Source of the DNA: Microbacterium sp. cf046 | Lineage (GTDB): Bacteria > Actinomycetota > Actinomycetes > Actinomycetales > Microbacteriaceae | Direction of reading: 5' to 3' | Assembly (NCBI RefSeq): GCF_900114345.1 | Contig: NZ_FOZJ01000003.1 | Coordinates: 992,001-1,056,000, forward strand | Length of the DNA: 64,000 bases | Part shown: one piece after another, positions 18,653 to 27,526 of the stretch | How positions within the stretch are numbered: position 1 is the stretch's first letter | Layout: each line of letters begins with the position of its first letter | The notes under the pieces: generated by a model | Database searches by the model: none | Seen by the model: only the letters and a program-made list of their open reading frames with translations | Told to the model about the DNA's origin: nothing | Translations under genes and position numbers: made by a program

Positions 18653-18959
18653 AACCTTCGCCGCGCTGGCGGACGGCACGCGTCGTAACGTCCTGCAGCG
18701 CCTCGGGGACGGGCCGGCGCCGGTGTCCGTGCTCGCGGATGCCGCGGGGATCACTGTCACCGGAATGGCTAAGCACCTTCGAGTCCTCGAAGACGCCGGG
18801 CTGGTGACGACCGAGAAGATCGGCCGCACCAGGCAGTGCCGACTCGGCGGCGAACGATTGGATGATGCGATGGCGTGGATCACTTACTACCAGCGTTTGT
18901 GGGAACGCCGCCTCGACGGACTCGACGCATACTTCACCGCGCTGAAAGGAACGCACTGA
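18627..18959 (+). CDS. ArsR-family winged-helix regulator
   Basis: 110 residues. The winged helix covers FAALADGTRRNVLQRLGD and ITVTGMAKHLRVLEDAGLV, the classic ArsR pattern; GRTRQCRLGG forms the wing. There is no cysteine-rich metal site, so it belongs to the non-metal group that usually precedes an SRPBCC (AHSA1-like) gene. The start overlaps the DUF998 end and the stop overlaps the next ATG (TGATG). It most likely represses its own operon through the two upstream dyads. Confidence 0.88.
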   Translation: MVQQAELDRTFAALADGTRRNVLQRLGDGPAPVSVLADAAGITVTGMAKHLRVLEDAGLVTTEKIGRTRQCRLGGERLDDAMAWITYYQRLWERRLDGLDAYFTALKGTH

Positions 18960-19420
18960 TGGCCGACACGACCACGCCGCTGGAGTTGCGGATCTCCCGC
19001 GTGATACCCGCGTCCCCCGACGAGGTGTTCGACGCGTACACCGACGCCGAGAAGCAGAAGATCTGGTTCAGCATCCTCGATGAGCGACCCGGCATCGTCG
19101 AGATCGAGGTCGACCTCCGCATCGGCGGCACGCAAACCGCCGTGTGGGGTCCGGATGTCGACACGCTGTTCCGCGAGACACAGACGTTCCTCGAGATCGA
19201 CCGACCGCGCCGGCTGGTGACCGAGTCCACCGGAACGAGCCCCGACGGCATGACCATGACCACGCGCATCGCGATCGACTTTGCAGCGGAAGGCGACGGC
19301 ACCCGCATGACGATCGTGCAAACAGGCTTCCCGATGCCCGAGATCCGAGACTTCTTCGTCGACGAAGTATGGAACGGAGCGCTAGCCCGTCTCACGGCCT
19401 ACGTTCAACAGAACCGGTGA
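18959..19420 (+). CDS. SRPBCC (AHSA1/START-like) protein
   Basis: 153 residues. LRISRVIPASPDEVFDAYTD opens the helix-grip fold, followed by GGTQTAVWGPDV, TFLEIDRPRRLV and a C-terminal helix FVDEVWNGALARLTAYV. This is the AHSA1-like SRPBCC group that binds hydrophobic ligands in a deep pocket. It commonly follows an ArsR regulator of the type seen here. The ATG overlaps the ArsR stop. Ligand and role are unknown; transport or detoxification together with the DUF998 protein is possible. Confidence 0.85.
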   Translation: MADTTTPLELRISRVIPASPDEVFDAYTDAEKQKIWFSILDERPGIVEIEVDLRIGGTQTAVWGPDVDTLFRETQTFLEIDRPRRLVTESTGTSPDGMTMTTRIAIDFAAEGDGTRMTIVQTGFPMPEIRDFFVDEVWNGALARLTAYVQQNR

Positions 19421-19559
19421 CCACGCGCGCCACCATCAGCCGCAGACCGACACAGTAACGAACGCTGGGCGGTCCTTGACCGTGCGGGATCGGCGCATGG
19501 ACCCTTGCGTCTTCGGAGCATCCGGGTTCCAGTTCTGGGGGTGACCTTTGTTCGCGTGC

Positions 19560-20549
19560 CTACTGGGCTGGTGGCTGTGTCGTCTCTTCGGGTGTCGACA
19601 CATAGCGTCGGAGGTAGTCGTCGATCGCGAGAGTGCTGCGGCGCTTGATCTCGAAGACCTCATCGTTGAAGAGATCGCCCAGACCCGCGGCGGTGCTGAA
19701 CTCCGGGCCTGCGATCGCTCTCCCGCCGAAGGAGTCCGAGATCGCCATGACACGCGCGACGTTACCCTCGTCGATCCCGTGACCGTCGAAGAGGAACAGC
19801 CGCTCCCGGTAGCCGTCCTCGCACTCGACGAGTGTGCGGGCGATCCGATAGTGGGGTTCGCGGCGGCCGGGGGGAAACCCGAGGGACACGCGATACGCCT
19901 CGGCCTCGGCGACCGATGCCGCGATGATCTCGGTGTGTCGGTCGGTGAAGGACGTCCGGACAGCGATGTGTTGGGATCTTGGCGCCAAGCGGTCCAAGGC
20001 GCGCGAACCGAGAAAGAGGACCTGGGCGGAGAGATCCGCGAGCCATGCGCCGTCGAACATCGTGGGATCTTCGAGCACGCGCGCGTATGCGTCGGCGCCT
20101 TGGCCGAGGGTTGCGCCGATGTAGTGAAGCTGATCTTGCAATTCGACACCCGCCGCGCGGAACAGGTCAGCTAGCGGCAGCGCTTTCAACGCGGCGGACT
20201 GCTCCCACCGTTGCGCGAACATCTCGCCGCGCCCGGCGAGGACCGCGGCAGCGTGGTCGATCGTCTTTTCCCACGTTCGACGCCCGAGCGTGTCGATGAC
20301 GGACCAGAATTCACCCTCCGAGAGCGGGATTGTCGCGGTTGCAATGATCTCCACCCACTCCGGCGGCGCATAGCCGTTCACGTTCCCTGCAAAGAAGGTC
20401 AGGGTCTTAGTCGCGTCCAGGACGGGGGCTCGCGCGTCCCAGAGAAGTATCGGCTGCCCGACGACACCGGCGAACGAAAACTGTCCAAGCGGCGCCTCAT
20501 CTTCGCTCGGGAGGTCCCACGTCTCAATGGACTTGCCATCGATCAGCAT
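19560..20549 (-). CDS. Hypothetical protein, 329 residues
   Basis: The ATG at 20549 is preceded by GGAG at eight bases; the frame stays open to 20636. The protein looks soluble, with a hydrophobic N-terminal beta part (FSFAGVVGQPILLWDAR) and a longer helical C-terminal part. The tail is RRYVSTPEETTQPPAQ. I do not recognise the family. It stands alone, convergent with the SRPBCC operon. Confidence 0.65.
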   Translation of the reverse strand: MLIDGKSIETWDLPSEDEAPLGQFSFAGVVGQPILLWDARAPVLDATKTLTFFAGNVNGYAPPEWVEIIATATIPLSEGEFWSVIDTLGRRTWEKTIDHAAAVLAGRGEMFAQRWEQSAALKALPLADLFRAAGVELQDQLHYIGATLGQGADAYARVLEDPTMFDGAWLADLSAQVLFLGSRALDRLAPRSQHIAVRTSFTDRHTEIIAASVAEAEAYRVSLGFPPGRREPHYRIARTLVECEDGYRERLFLFDGHGIDEGNVARVMAISDSFGGRAIAGPEFSTAAGLGDLFNDEVFEIKRRSTLAIDDYLRRYVSTPEETTQPPAQ

Positions 20550-20828
20550 CCGGAAGGTCTCCACACGCGTCCTGGCCGTCACCGCCAGCGACCGCAGAAC
20601 AACACCCGACACCTGACTCCCAGCCCGAAAGCGCACGCCGTCACTCTATGCACTCGCCCGCTCGCCGTCGTGTATCGACTGGACGGCGCCCTCAGCCTGC
20701 AGTTGACTCGGCGCGGCGTCGACGTAACTGCCGGGACGCCGCGTCGGAGGCTACGAGCGCCGGGTTTGTAGCGTACGCGAGCCGGTCCCTCACCGAGCGA
20801 GCCAATCGGCTCTCGGTAAGGTCAGTCG

Positions 20829-21233
20829 ATGAGCAACGACCCTGAGCAACCGCCCCATCGATGGGACTCGCAGTTCGGCGAACTATTGGTCTCGGGCCGC
20901 ACCGTGGGGTACGTGTATGTTCGCGCCTCGGTCAGTGGCTTCGAGTGGAGTCCGAGTCGATGGTGGCGGGTGTCGAAGGCGCGGGACGCGTGGGTCGAAA
21001 CGGAGGAGTGGTTCATACGACCCGACGGCGCCGTGGAATCATACGCAGGCGACAACGTGGGTCCGGAGGCACAGTTCGCGCAACTTGACGCCGGCAAGTA
21101 CACCGTTGCACTTGCTCGCCTCGACCCGACCACCGTGCCGGACGCGTCGGGTCGCACCGAGACTGACGTGGACCTCCGTTGGGTCAGCGGCGATGGGCGC
21201 GATCAGCTCTTGGCTCGCCTCCGAAAGGGATGA
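20829..21233 (+). CDS. Hypothetical protein, 134 residues
   Basis: Soluble, tryptophan-rich protein (WSPSRWWRVSKARDAWVETEEWF). An AAGG sequence lies ten bases before the ATG. An imperfect dyad (ACCGAG at 20792-20797 with CTCGGT at 20812-20817, and GCC/GGC inside) precedes the start and could be an operator or a leader hairpin; one copy of the dispersed 21-base motif overlaps it. Family not recognised. Confidence 0.55.
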   Translation: MSNDPEQPPHRWDSQFGELLVSGRTVGYVYVRASVSGFEWSPSRWWRVSKARDAWVETEEWFIRPDGAVESYAGDNVGPEAQFAQLDAGKYTVALARLDPTTVPDASGRTETDVDLRWVSGDGRDQLLARLRKG

Positions 21234-21459
21234 GGGGCGCTCGCGAACGTCCTGGGAGCGAGTCGCCCGTTGATCCGCAGCATCCATTGCCTTCGCATCG
21301 TCCTCAGCGTGCCGGCGAGCGCTTGCGCCGCGGGACACCGGCGCCGCCCGGACGACGGTGCGTCTACGCGCCGGCGAACGGCTGCAAGCGGCTCAAATGC
21401 CCGGATCCCGCCAGCAATGCTGAGTTGCTTCATTGGCCCGCGGATGACCAGAGGCCAAC

Positions 21460-21701
21460 TTATCGCGGTGGCATGATCCCAAGGACTACTAGCACGATCA
21501 ACGTGATACCGATTCCGACGAAGACCAAGCCACCGATTCGGTTCCACCAGATGCGGAAGGGGCGGGTGTGAGGTGGGGGCTGTCGGCGCCTGCGCTGACT
21601 CTCAGCGATCCGCACATCGCCTCGGGATTGATCGCAGCCCAGAGCCCTGCGCTGATCGCCAACACACTCCAGACAAGAATGAAGATCGTCGGCCCGGACA
21701 C
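21460..21701 (-). pseudogene. Small two-TM membrane protein, frameshifted
   Basis: Reading from the ATG at 21701, the first frame gives MSGPTIFILVWSVLAISAGL and then AINPEAM. After about 21615 the sense continues in another frame as ESQRRRRQPPPHTRPFRIWW and a second helix GGLVFVGIGITLIVLVVLG, with a stop at 21460-21462. Joined, this is a typical small actinobacterial membrane protein of about 80 residues with a helix, a basic loop and a second helix. One base is missing near CGATGTGCGG (about 21612-21621). It resembles DUF6199-type proteins, but weakly. Confidence 0.55.
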
Positions 21702-21896
21702 TGAACAACGTTAACGCCGTCGAGCGCGCGGCCACACCGTGGACAATCACTCGCCGTTTCTCGCGCTCTAAATGCCCCTTTCGTCGAATCTCTGCTCGCC
21801 CCGCTCGGAAGTCGGTCGCTGTCCGTTCGGGGCAAGCTCCCTCCGTTGCGTAAAGTGACTTCGACGGAGCCGGGTCTCCGCTCGAAGAGGAGAGCG

Positions 21897-22478
21897 ATGG
21901 GAGCGCAGCTTCGCCTCGTCAGGTTGCGCTGGGTGTGGGGAACTGTTTTCGCTGTTCTCGCCGTCCTAGCCATGGCTGTGGTCGTCGCGGCGACTGTCGC
22001 TCCCGCGCGGGCCCCTCTCACGGAGCCGGAGTTCTTGAAGGTGGACAAGCGCGAAGTCACCGAAACAGTCGAGGCGTTCGTACATGCCTGGCGCGACGCA
22101 GACTGTGCGACCTACCTCGCGATAACCACCCAGCGCGAGCAGGAGCGCGCGGGTATCACCGATTGCGCGACCTTCGAGGCGAGGGCACGCGCGTTCGCTC
22201 GGACCGTCACCGACATTGAATTCGCGGTCACCGACATCCGCGGGCCGGACTATCAATACACCGTGACGACCCAAGAGCGCTTTACGGTGCAACGCGACCC
22301 CGATGACATCCAACTGTCGGAACCGCAACACGTCACTGTTGAGTACTCCTACGACGTCGTCCCACACGACGACCACTGGGCGATCTTGCGGTGGAACGAA
22401 ACAAGCGCATGTGCGTATTGGTCTCCTGTGCTCACCACACAGCGCGGGCCCGAGTGCTGGAACGAAGAGTCCAGCTGA
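21897..22478 (+). CDS. Membrane-anchored NTF2-like protein
   Basis: 193 residues from the ATG at 21897 (AGGAG seven bases upstream). A single N-terminal anchor, VWGTVFAVLAVLAMAVVVAA, is followed by a secreted domain with the NTF2-like/DUF4878 pattern EAFVHAWRDADCATYLAITT and DHWAILRWNE. Four or more cysteines in the outer domain (C83-type positions, ITDCATF, SACAYW, GPECW) suggest disulphides. Likely an exported protein of unknown role. Confidence 0.65.
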   Translation: MGAQLRLVRLRWVWGTVFAVLAVLAMAVVVAATVAPARAPLTEPEFLKVDKREVTETVEAFVHAWRDADCATYLAITTQREQERAGITDCATFEARARAFARTVTDIEFAVTDIRGPDYQYTVTTQERFTVQRDPDDIQLSEPQHVTVEYSYDVVPHDDHWAILRWNETSACAYWSPVLTTQRGPECWNEESS

Positions 22479-22711
22479 GGCACCTTTCGTGGGCGCGGCG
22501 CGCGTCTGACCGGTGTCCCCGCGTTCGACATGCTCGCGCGTTCGCCGATCGCTGTTCGAACCGCGGCGACCGTCTTCTGCCACGCCAGAACCTAGGCTGG
22601 GTTGGCTACTTGCGTTCGCCTATGCGCGGGTCGACGGAGGGGGTCAATGGGCGATTCCTGTTTCGCCGCACTCCACGGATCCTTGGGGTGGCCGGTGGAC
22701 GCGGGTGCGGC

Positions 22712-23284
22712 ATGACACGGACGTGGCCGTGGATCCTGGCGTGGACGATCGGGACAGCAGCGCTCGGTTGGCTGTCCGCGGCCGCGCTGCTCGTGTCGAC
22801 CGTTCCCGCGTGTGGGTGGGCGGTAATCGACTCGGGCGTGGTGCGGGCGGAAGTGTGGGCGAATCATCGGCTGACCATTGTCGTAACCACGTTGATTGCG
22901 TTGTTGTGGGTGGTGGGCTGCGCGCTCTGGCTGAAGCGCACGGGCCGTGGCGGTGGAACCGCGGCAGCGGCGCTTTGCGTCGGTTTCGGCGCTGCAGCTT
23001 GGGTGGCGCCCTACCTCGGTCTCGGGTACACCATCTACGACTATTGGACTGAAGGCGTGCCCCTGGAGGGTGTCCCCCGTTTCGGCGATGGGCCGTGCGG
23101 CCTTGATGTGAGCCCGTTGGGAGCAGTACTCGTCAGCGGAGGGTTGGTCGCGATGGTGGGCTGGGTCGTCTATGTGATCACTGAGGCTGCGACGGACACC
23201 AGCCCGGTCAGCGAAGCGATCGATATCGATCCACCCAACGCGACGTCGACGCCTTCCGCGCGTACTGGCGAGCACCCGCAATAG
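22712..23284 (+). CDS. Four-TM hypothetical membrane protein
   Basis: 190 residues from the ATG at 22712; the frame is open from 22391 but the earlier part is arginine-rich and not membrane-like. Hydrophobic segments: WILAWTIGTAALGWLSAAAL, LTIVVTTLIALLWVVGCAL, AAAALCVGFGAAAWVAPYL and GAVLVSGGLVAMVGWVVYVI. No strong ribosome site is seen. Family not recognised. Confidence 0.6.
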   Translation: MTRTWPWILAWTIGTAALGWLSAAALLVSTVPACGWAVIDSGVVRAEVWANHRLTIVVTTLIALLWVVGCALWLKRTGRGGGTAAAALCVGFGAAAWVAPYLGLGYTIYDYWTEGVPLEGVPRFGDGPCGLDVSPLGAVLVSGGLVAMVGWVVYVITEAATDTSPVSEAIDIDPPNATSTPSARTGEHPQ

Positions 23285-23546
23285 CGAAACCAAGACCAGC
23301 GCGGACCTCTCTAGCGAGAGAACCGCACCGCCCGCGCCCGCCCTGTGCGCCGAGGCCTGTTGCACTCGTGCACTCGCCCCGGCCGCCCCGTCCGCAGACG
23401 GGTCCTGCCACGTGCCAGTCAGCGTTGTTCACGAGGTTCCTTGCCAGGGCGGGGTGGCTGCCTGAGGCGTCTATCGTGAATATGTGACTGGCCTGACGCG
23501 GTACCTGCGTTCGAGCGAGATAGGTCGGAGAAGGAGCGCGCGCGCT

Positions 23547-24026
23547 GTGAATTCTGTAGCGTCGCTGCGTTCGCTGAACGACGAGTTGAAGAGCGTCGGG
23601 AGACTGCCACGCATCTTCAACGCAGTCGTTGCCATCCTGTTCCTCGTCGTGGTGTGGGCGGGGTGGGTCGCTTCGGGAAATGTCGTTATGGCGGTCGTCT
23701 TCGCCGTGTTGCCGATTGCAGTGGCGGTATGCGCACTGCCGGTGAAGGCCTGGGCGACCGAGGACTCGCTTTTCGTCCGGTCCTACTTCTCGACGTTTGA
23801 ATTCCGATTCTCCGAAGTAATCACCTTCATCGACTTGCCGTACTCCGGAGTATGGAACCGATTCTCGGGGGTGGATGGTTGGCTAAACCTGCGCCTTCGC
23901 ATGATCGAGGTCGCGCTTGAGGACGGACGCGATGTGCCGCTGCCGGCGACAATGTCCGGCGCGCGTGTCGGCTCACGCCTGGCTGACTTCCTGAATAGCC
24001 GTGTCAAGGATGCGCCCAATGGATGA
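23547..24026 (+). CDS. Two-TM membrane protein with PH-like cytoplasmic domain
   Basis: GTG at 23547 with GGAGAAGGAG ten bases upstream; GTG at 23484 is an alternative. Helices FNAVVAILFLVVVWAGWVAS and VVMAVVFAVLPIAVAVCALP are followed by a domain with EDSLFVRSYFSTFEFRFSEV and EVALEDGRDVPLP, as in small bacterial PH-domain membrane proteins. Its function is unknown. Confidence 0.62.
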   Translation: MNSVASLRSLNDELKSVGRLPRIFNAVVAILFLVVVWAGWVASGNVVMAVVFAVLPIAVAVCALPVKAWATEDSLFVRSYFSTFEFRFSEVITFIDLPYSGVWNRFSGVDGWLNLRLRMIEVALEDGRDVPLPATMSGARVGSRLADFLNSRVKDAPNG

Positions 24027-24347
24027 TTGGTTTCCGAAACCGCTGGGAGCCGGGTAGGCGAGCCATCCCGTGCGGCGAGAGCGCCGGGTCTGGGCAACGC
24101 GGCCCGGACGTTGGGAGTGGTTGATGTCCTCACCATCAGCGTCGCGGTCCCGTTCGTGACGACAGTCGAAATCGGCCGTATAGGCCCGCAGACGGTCGCT
24201 ACCCGGGCGTGAGGGGAGGGCACGTGCCTCCAGAACGACAGGTTGGGACTCCGAGAGCTCCGCCCGCTCGCGTGGGCGCGGTACGAAGCCCCCGGCGTGA
24301 GCATCCGGGGACGAGACCCGGTCCTAATGCTCTCCTGCTGACTGCCG
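24027..24347. other. Intergenic stretch between convergent genes
   Basis: No supportable gene. The two flanking genes converge on this stretch, so terminators are expected, but no perfect GC-rich hairpin with a T-run was found. Confidence 0.35.
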
Positions 24348-24749
24348 CTATCGCTTGAAGGGCCGCTCGCCTGGCCGCCACACGTCCCAGGTCCCGTGCA
24401 CATCCAGCAACGCCACTTCGACCGCGGCATCAAATTCCGGATTGGCCTGCAGCGAAACGGTGCCGGTGTCCAGTCGAAGCTCCAATCCGGCCTCTGGACT
24501 TGTTCGAAAGGCGAGGACCGTGGAGCCGATCAGTGCGGTGAGCGCCCGCGCCCAACGCTCGTCGGTGGGCGCGAAAGAACTCTGCGCTAGCACCACCGTC
24601 GGCAAGACGAAGAAGTCCAGATGAGGAGGAGCGCCGTCCTGGTCTGGATCCGGATCGAACAGCAACTGAATGTAGTCCTCGACGAAGACCACTGAATAGA
24701 GACGCCGCCCAACCAGATCGCGGGTCTCGTCGCGCGCGGGTTGCCTCAC
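24348..24749 (-). CDS. Hypothetical protein, 133 residues
   Basis: GTG at 24749 gives VRQPARDETRDLVGRRLYSV. No ribosome site precedes it, but TATACT lies 6 bases upstream, the position expected for a leaderless transcript. The protein is soluble and beta-rich with VVFVEDYIQLLFDPD and TSPEAGLELRLDTGTVSL. Many such proteins are found in actinobacterial variable regions; family not recognised. The frame is open further upstream to 24815. Confidence 0.5.
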   Translation of the reverse strand: MRQPARDETRDLVGRRLYSVVFVEDYIQLLFDPDPDQDGAPPHLDFFVLPTVVLAQSSFAPTDERWARALTALIGSTVLAFRTSPEAGLELRLDTGTVSLQANPEFDAAVEVALLDVHGTWDVWRPGERPFKR

Positions 24750-24823
24750 CCGTGGAGTATATGGTCGCTCGCCGGCCGAGGAACGGTCCTGCAGCGGGCC
24801 AACGGGACTGACCACCTAGCGCG

Positions 24824-25045
24824 TTAGTCGCCCAGCCAACCCGCTAGACGAGATACCGCGACGCCCGCAGCCAACGCACCGCTCGCGAGCAAGAGTAGGC
24901 CGGACGAAGCCCAGACTGACGGTCTGCTCCAGGGTCTTGCCCCTGGAACTCTGGCCATCCTCTCCGCAGCTCGCTTCCGATCGCGCACCATGACGATCCC
25001 CATGACCATCGCGAGTACTCCTACGACGACGATCAGGACGCTCAC
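24824..25045 (-). CDS. Small two-TM membrane protein
   Basis: 73 residues: helix MSVLIVVVGVLAMVMGIVMV, a short basic loop RDRKRAAERMARV, and helix ASSGLLLLASGALAAGVAVS. It is eight bases past the end of any leader of the preceding leftward gene and may be co-transcribed with it. Function unknown. Confidence 0.55.
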   Translation of the reverse strand: MSVLIVVVGVLAMVMGIVMVRDRKRAAERMARVPGARPWSRPSVWASSGLLLLASGALAAGVAVSRLAGWLGD

Positions 25046-25208
25046 CTAACGATTATCGGCTTCGATGAACGTTCGGGACCTCCACCGGGTTGATGCCGGT
25101 AGTCGGGCGGCAGCCGCGGCCGACCCAGATTCTGGCTCCTGCAGTCCGCAACCGGGGCGCCCAGCGTGCGAGTCCGAGCGCAGATTGGATCCGCTTCGAA
25201 GGGTTGGA

Positions 25209-25799
25209 TCAACGAGCGGCCCAGGATGCGTCTGATGCGCCTTCAGGCGGAGGTCCCGCGATCCCAGACAGACCTACCTGATAGTGGTCGCCCATCACGA
25301 CCACAGTGATCCGATTCCGCCGGTAGCCGCGTGGTTCGTCATGCCACGTCCCGTCAGGTCGTGCTTCCCATATGTACAGCCAGCGTTTCGTGAGCTTGTG
25401 AGGGACACCGATCCAGACCGCGTCGTACTTTCTGTCCTGCTCAATGCCGAAGATCGCGCCTGGTTCCAGTAGCGAGGTGAGCACGCCGGCAGTCGAATCC
25501 AAGTCGAGAACACCCAATACGTCGGGTGGCGCGGGTGGCCACTCGGGCTGAGTTCGGGCAAACGCCCTCTCAAATGAGCGATCCGGACGGACCCTGGCAA
25601 TCTCACGGAGTCGAACGGCGACGTGGCCGTCGAAGAAGCCGCCGTCCATCACTCGCGCCAGGAGCACCCACCGCCGACCCACCGCCACAACGAAGCCAGC
25701 GAACTGCTGTCCGGGCCGGGAGACTCGGTCAAGTCGCACGATCTCACCGCTCCCGGTCGCGGTCACGAGCGACCTGCGAAGCTTCTTCCTATTCGGCAC
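25209..25799 (-). CDS. Hypothetical protein, 196 residues
   Basis: Soluble protein with an N-terminal beta-rich domain (GFVVAVGRRWVLLARVMDGG, HVAVRLREIARVRPD) and a C-terminal half containing AIFGIEQDRKYDAVWIGVPH and GDHYQVGLSG. The start at 25799 is a GTG with GAGGT directly in front. Not recognised as a named family; it is typical of variable-region genes whose neighbours are unrelated. Confidence 0.6.
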   Translation of the reverse strand: MPNRKKLRRSLVTATGSGEIVRLDRVSRPGQQFAGFVVAVGRRWVLLARVMDGGFFDGHVAVRLREIARVRPDRSFERAFARTQPEWPPAPPDVLGVLDLDSTAGVLTSLLEPGAIFGIEQDRKYDAVWIGVPHKLTKRWLYIWEARPDGTWHDEPRGYRRNRITVVVMGDHYQVGLSGIAGPPPEGASDASWAAR

Positions 25800-26200
25800 A
25801 CCTCATCATCGCCCAACGCTCTTACGGCACGGCACCTCCGCCGCGTTGTCGAGCGTCATGCCCCGGAATCCAAGTCTCATGCGTCACCCCTTCCCGCGAT
25901 CGTCGCGATGAGCCTGATGTGCGCCGGTGTACTTGTGGCTGTGGCGATGCGGGGTCCCTTCACCCGCGCGAGCGCCGGCGTCGCCGCGTTTGCGGTTCCC
26001 GGCTTCTGAGTGCTGAGCTACCTGGTCCTGCTCGCCCCGTTCGGCTGGGACTGCCCACCGTTCTAGGGGATCCGGGCGATATCGACGCAGACCGATGCGA
26101 CGCCGCTGTGTGTCTGGGAGGGAGCCGACTTTCCGCTGCAAGCGGCGGCGCAACGCTAGTCGCGCGGAGCGATCATCGGCGCTACTGTCAAGACAACGTT

Positions 26201-26267
26201 CGTAGAGTTGCGGGTTCGAGCCCCGTCGCCTCCACTCATGGGGGCGTAGCTCAAATGGCAGAGCACA
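26201..26267 (+). other. tRNA 3' half followed by tRNA 5' half (permuted order)
   Basis: 26208-26224 forms a T-arm (GCGGG-TTCGAGC-CCCGT), followed by the 3' acceptor strand CGCCTCC and A. After ACTCAT comes GGGGGCG-TA-GCTC-AAATGGCA-GAGC, a good 5' acceptor plus D-arm. The two acceptor strands can pair with one another with a single G-T wobble. No anticodon arm is found on either side, so this is a remnant, not a working tRNA gene. Confidence 0.55.
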
Positions 26268-26269
26268 AG

Positions 26270-26294
26270 GGACCCCGGCTTCGGTCGGGGTTTC
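26270..26294 (+). terminator. Rho-independent terminator
   Basis: ACCCCG (26270-26275), loop GCTTCGGT, CGGGGT (26284-26289), followed by TTCTT. It is of the kind that follows tRNA genes in this group and lies directly after the 5' tRNA half. Confidence 0.7.
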
Positions 26295-26445
26295 TTGCTG
26301 CGGAGAGTGGCAGAGGTCCGTGGTTCCGGTTCCGTGGGTTCCGATATCCGCCCCGAAAAGACTGATCGCCTCAACCGCAGCGCAATTCGTGACGCATCCG
26401 GTCCCGCAGCGAGAGCGGGGCACGCTCCAAAGACGTGCTCGTGGG

Positions 26446-26880
26446 TCAGCGGGAAGCCCACCTCGCAAGGTGTGCCAAGAACTCGCGCCGACGCGTTCTT
26501 CCTGTCTCGGGAAGCCAGCCCCAGTTGTTTGCCCATACTGCCGTGAGCGGGGTCATACGAATGCGCCCCGAAGGACTTCGCCAGGTCACCCATGCGTTCC
26601 CGGGTTCGCGGTCGACTGCGATGATGTGGCCGCGCGGAATGCGGCGCGACCACATTGCCCCCACCGCCCTCAGATGCGTTGCGTCGTAGCTGACCCGAAT
26701 GCCCCACACCCGGATTAGAAGCCACGCGGCAGCGGCCGCGATTGCGCTCAGCCCCGCATACACCCACCACTCGGCGGGTGAGAGAGCGATCATCCCAGCG
26801 GCAGCCACCGAGACCACGACGACGAGCCCAGCGGCGGCAAGGATGCGCAACGGCATTTCCAGTGCGAAGGCCACTAACAC
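26446..26880 (-). CDS. Two-TM membrane protein with PH-like domain
   Basis: 144 residues. Helices ILAAAGLVVVVSVAAAGMIA and WWVYAGLSAIAAAAAWLLIR precede a cytoplasmic part with HLRAVGAMWSRRIPRGHIIA and GNAWVTWRSPSGRIRMTPL, the pattern of small PH-domain (bPH-like) membrane proteins. GAGGGG lies close upstream of the GTG start at 26880. It precedes nothing co-directional within 400 bases except the tRNA fragments. Confidence 0.65.
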   Translation of the reverse strand: MLVAFALEMPLRILAAAGLVVVVSVAAAGMIALSPAEWWVYAGLSAIAAAAAWLLIRVWGIRVSYDATHLRAVGAMWSRRIPRGHIIAVDREPGNAWVTWRSPSGRIRMTPLTAVWANNWGWLPETGRTRRREFLAHLARWASR

Positions 26881-26946
26881 CCCTCGATTTCAATGGAGCC
26901 GAAACGAGGGATAGCCGAGCCTGTGGCGGCGACAGCGTCGCCCGCG

Positions 26947-27315
26947 TCAGTAGTCAATACGCACTGCACGCTGGGCAAGACTGAAGCCTCGAAGAGAGAA
27001 ACCGGCGACGCCAGCGACCCCGAGGAAGAATCCGACTGCTCCGAAGAGGGTGCCGACAGATGTTTCCGGGCCAACCACGAGCGCGACGCCGCACAGGAGC
27101 GCGCCGGCCGTCGCGGCGATCGCAGCGCCGAGTATCCACGGCGCGGCTGCAGCATGCGCCCTGTCCCATGCCTCGTCCGACGCCTGTGTCGCTTCGGTGT
27201 TGATCCCCAGCCACCGGTTGCGACGGAAGCGTCCCAACCGGATGAGAATGACGATCAGCCAGGCCAGGACGGCGACGATGCTGAACCCGATGCAGCCGGC
27301 TAACGCGATATCCAT
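26947..27315 (-). CDS. SdpI-family membrane protein
   Basis: 122 residues. After a first helix comes the SdpI/YfhL-type motif RNRWLGINTEATQASDEAW and RAHAAAAPW, then two more helices. SdpI in Bacillus protects against the SdpC toxin. Actinobacteria carry many homologues without sdpC, and none is seen near here. A second, diverged member is at 35057-35452. A role in immunity is inferred from family alone. Confidence 0.8.
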   Translation of the reverse strand: MDIALAGCIGFSIVAVLAWLIVILIRLGRFRRNRWLGINTEATQASDEAWDRAHAAAAPWILGAAIAATAGALLCGVALVVGPETSVGTLFGAVGFFLGVAGVAGFSLRGFSLAQRAVRIDY

Positions 27316-27526
27316 CAGGGCGAGCGTAGTTCGTTCGCGTCCATCGGTGTCGGAGCTACACGTACGAGTACTCCGCCGGGCCGGCGGACAGAAGCCGTCT
27401 CATGACCGAGAGCCGGTCCCTCACCGAACAGCGGTGGCCTATGGTCGACGAGCCTCTCGCTTCGCCGCCGGTCGGGGACCGGTGGGTGCTACCGTGGGCG
27501 CATTCGGCGGGGAGGTGACAGGGGCG

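Larger units (their letters stand above)
25800..26445. other. Gene-poor stretch with membrane-protein remnant and tRNA fragments
   Basis: At about 25880-26070 the + strand encodes LPAIVAMSLMCAGVLVAVAM, a stop at 26007-26009, then in the same frame VLSYLVLLAPFGWDCPPF. This reads like a small membrane protein with an in-frame stop. Downstream are tRNA-like half sequences (26201-26267) and a terminator. No intact gene is seen. Confidence 0.45.

Noticed and set aside
26201..26267. A working permuted tRNA gene
   Set aside because: No anticodon arm could be placed upstream of the T-arm or downstream of the D-arm.
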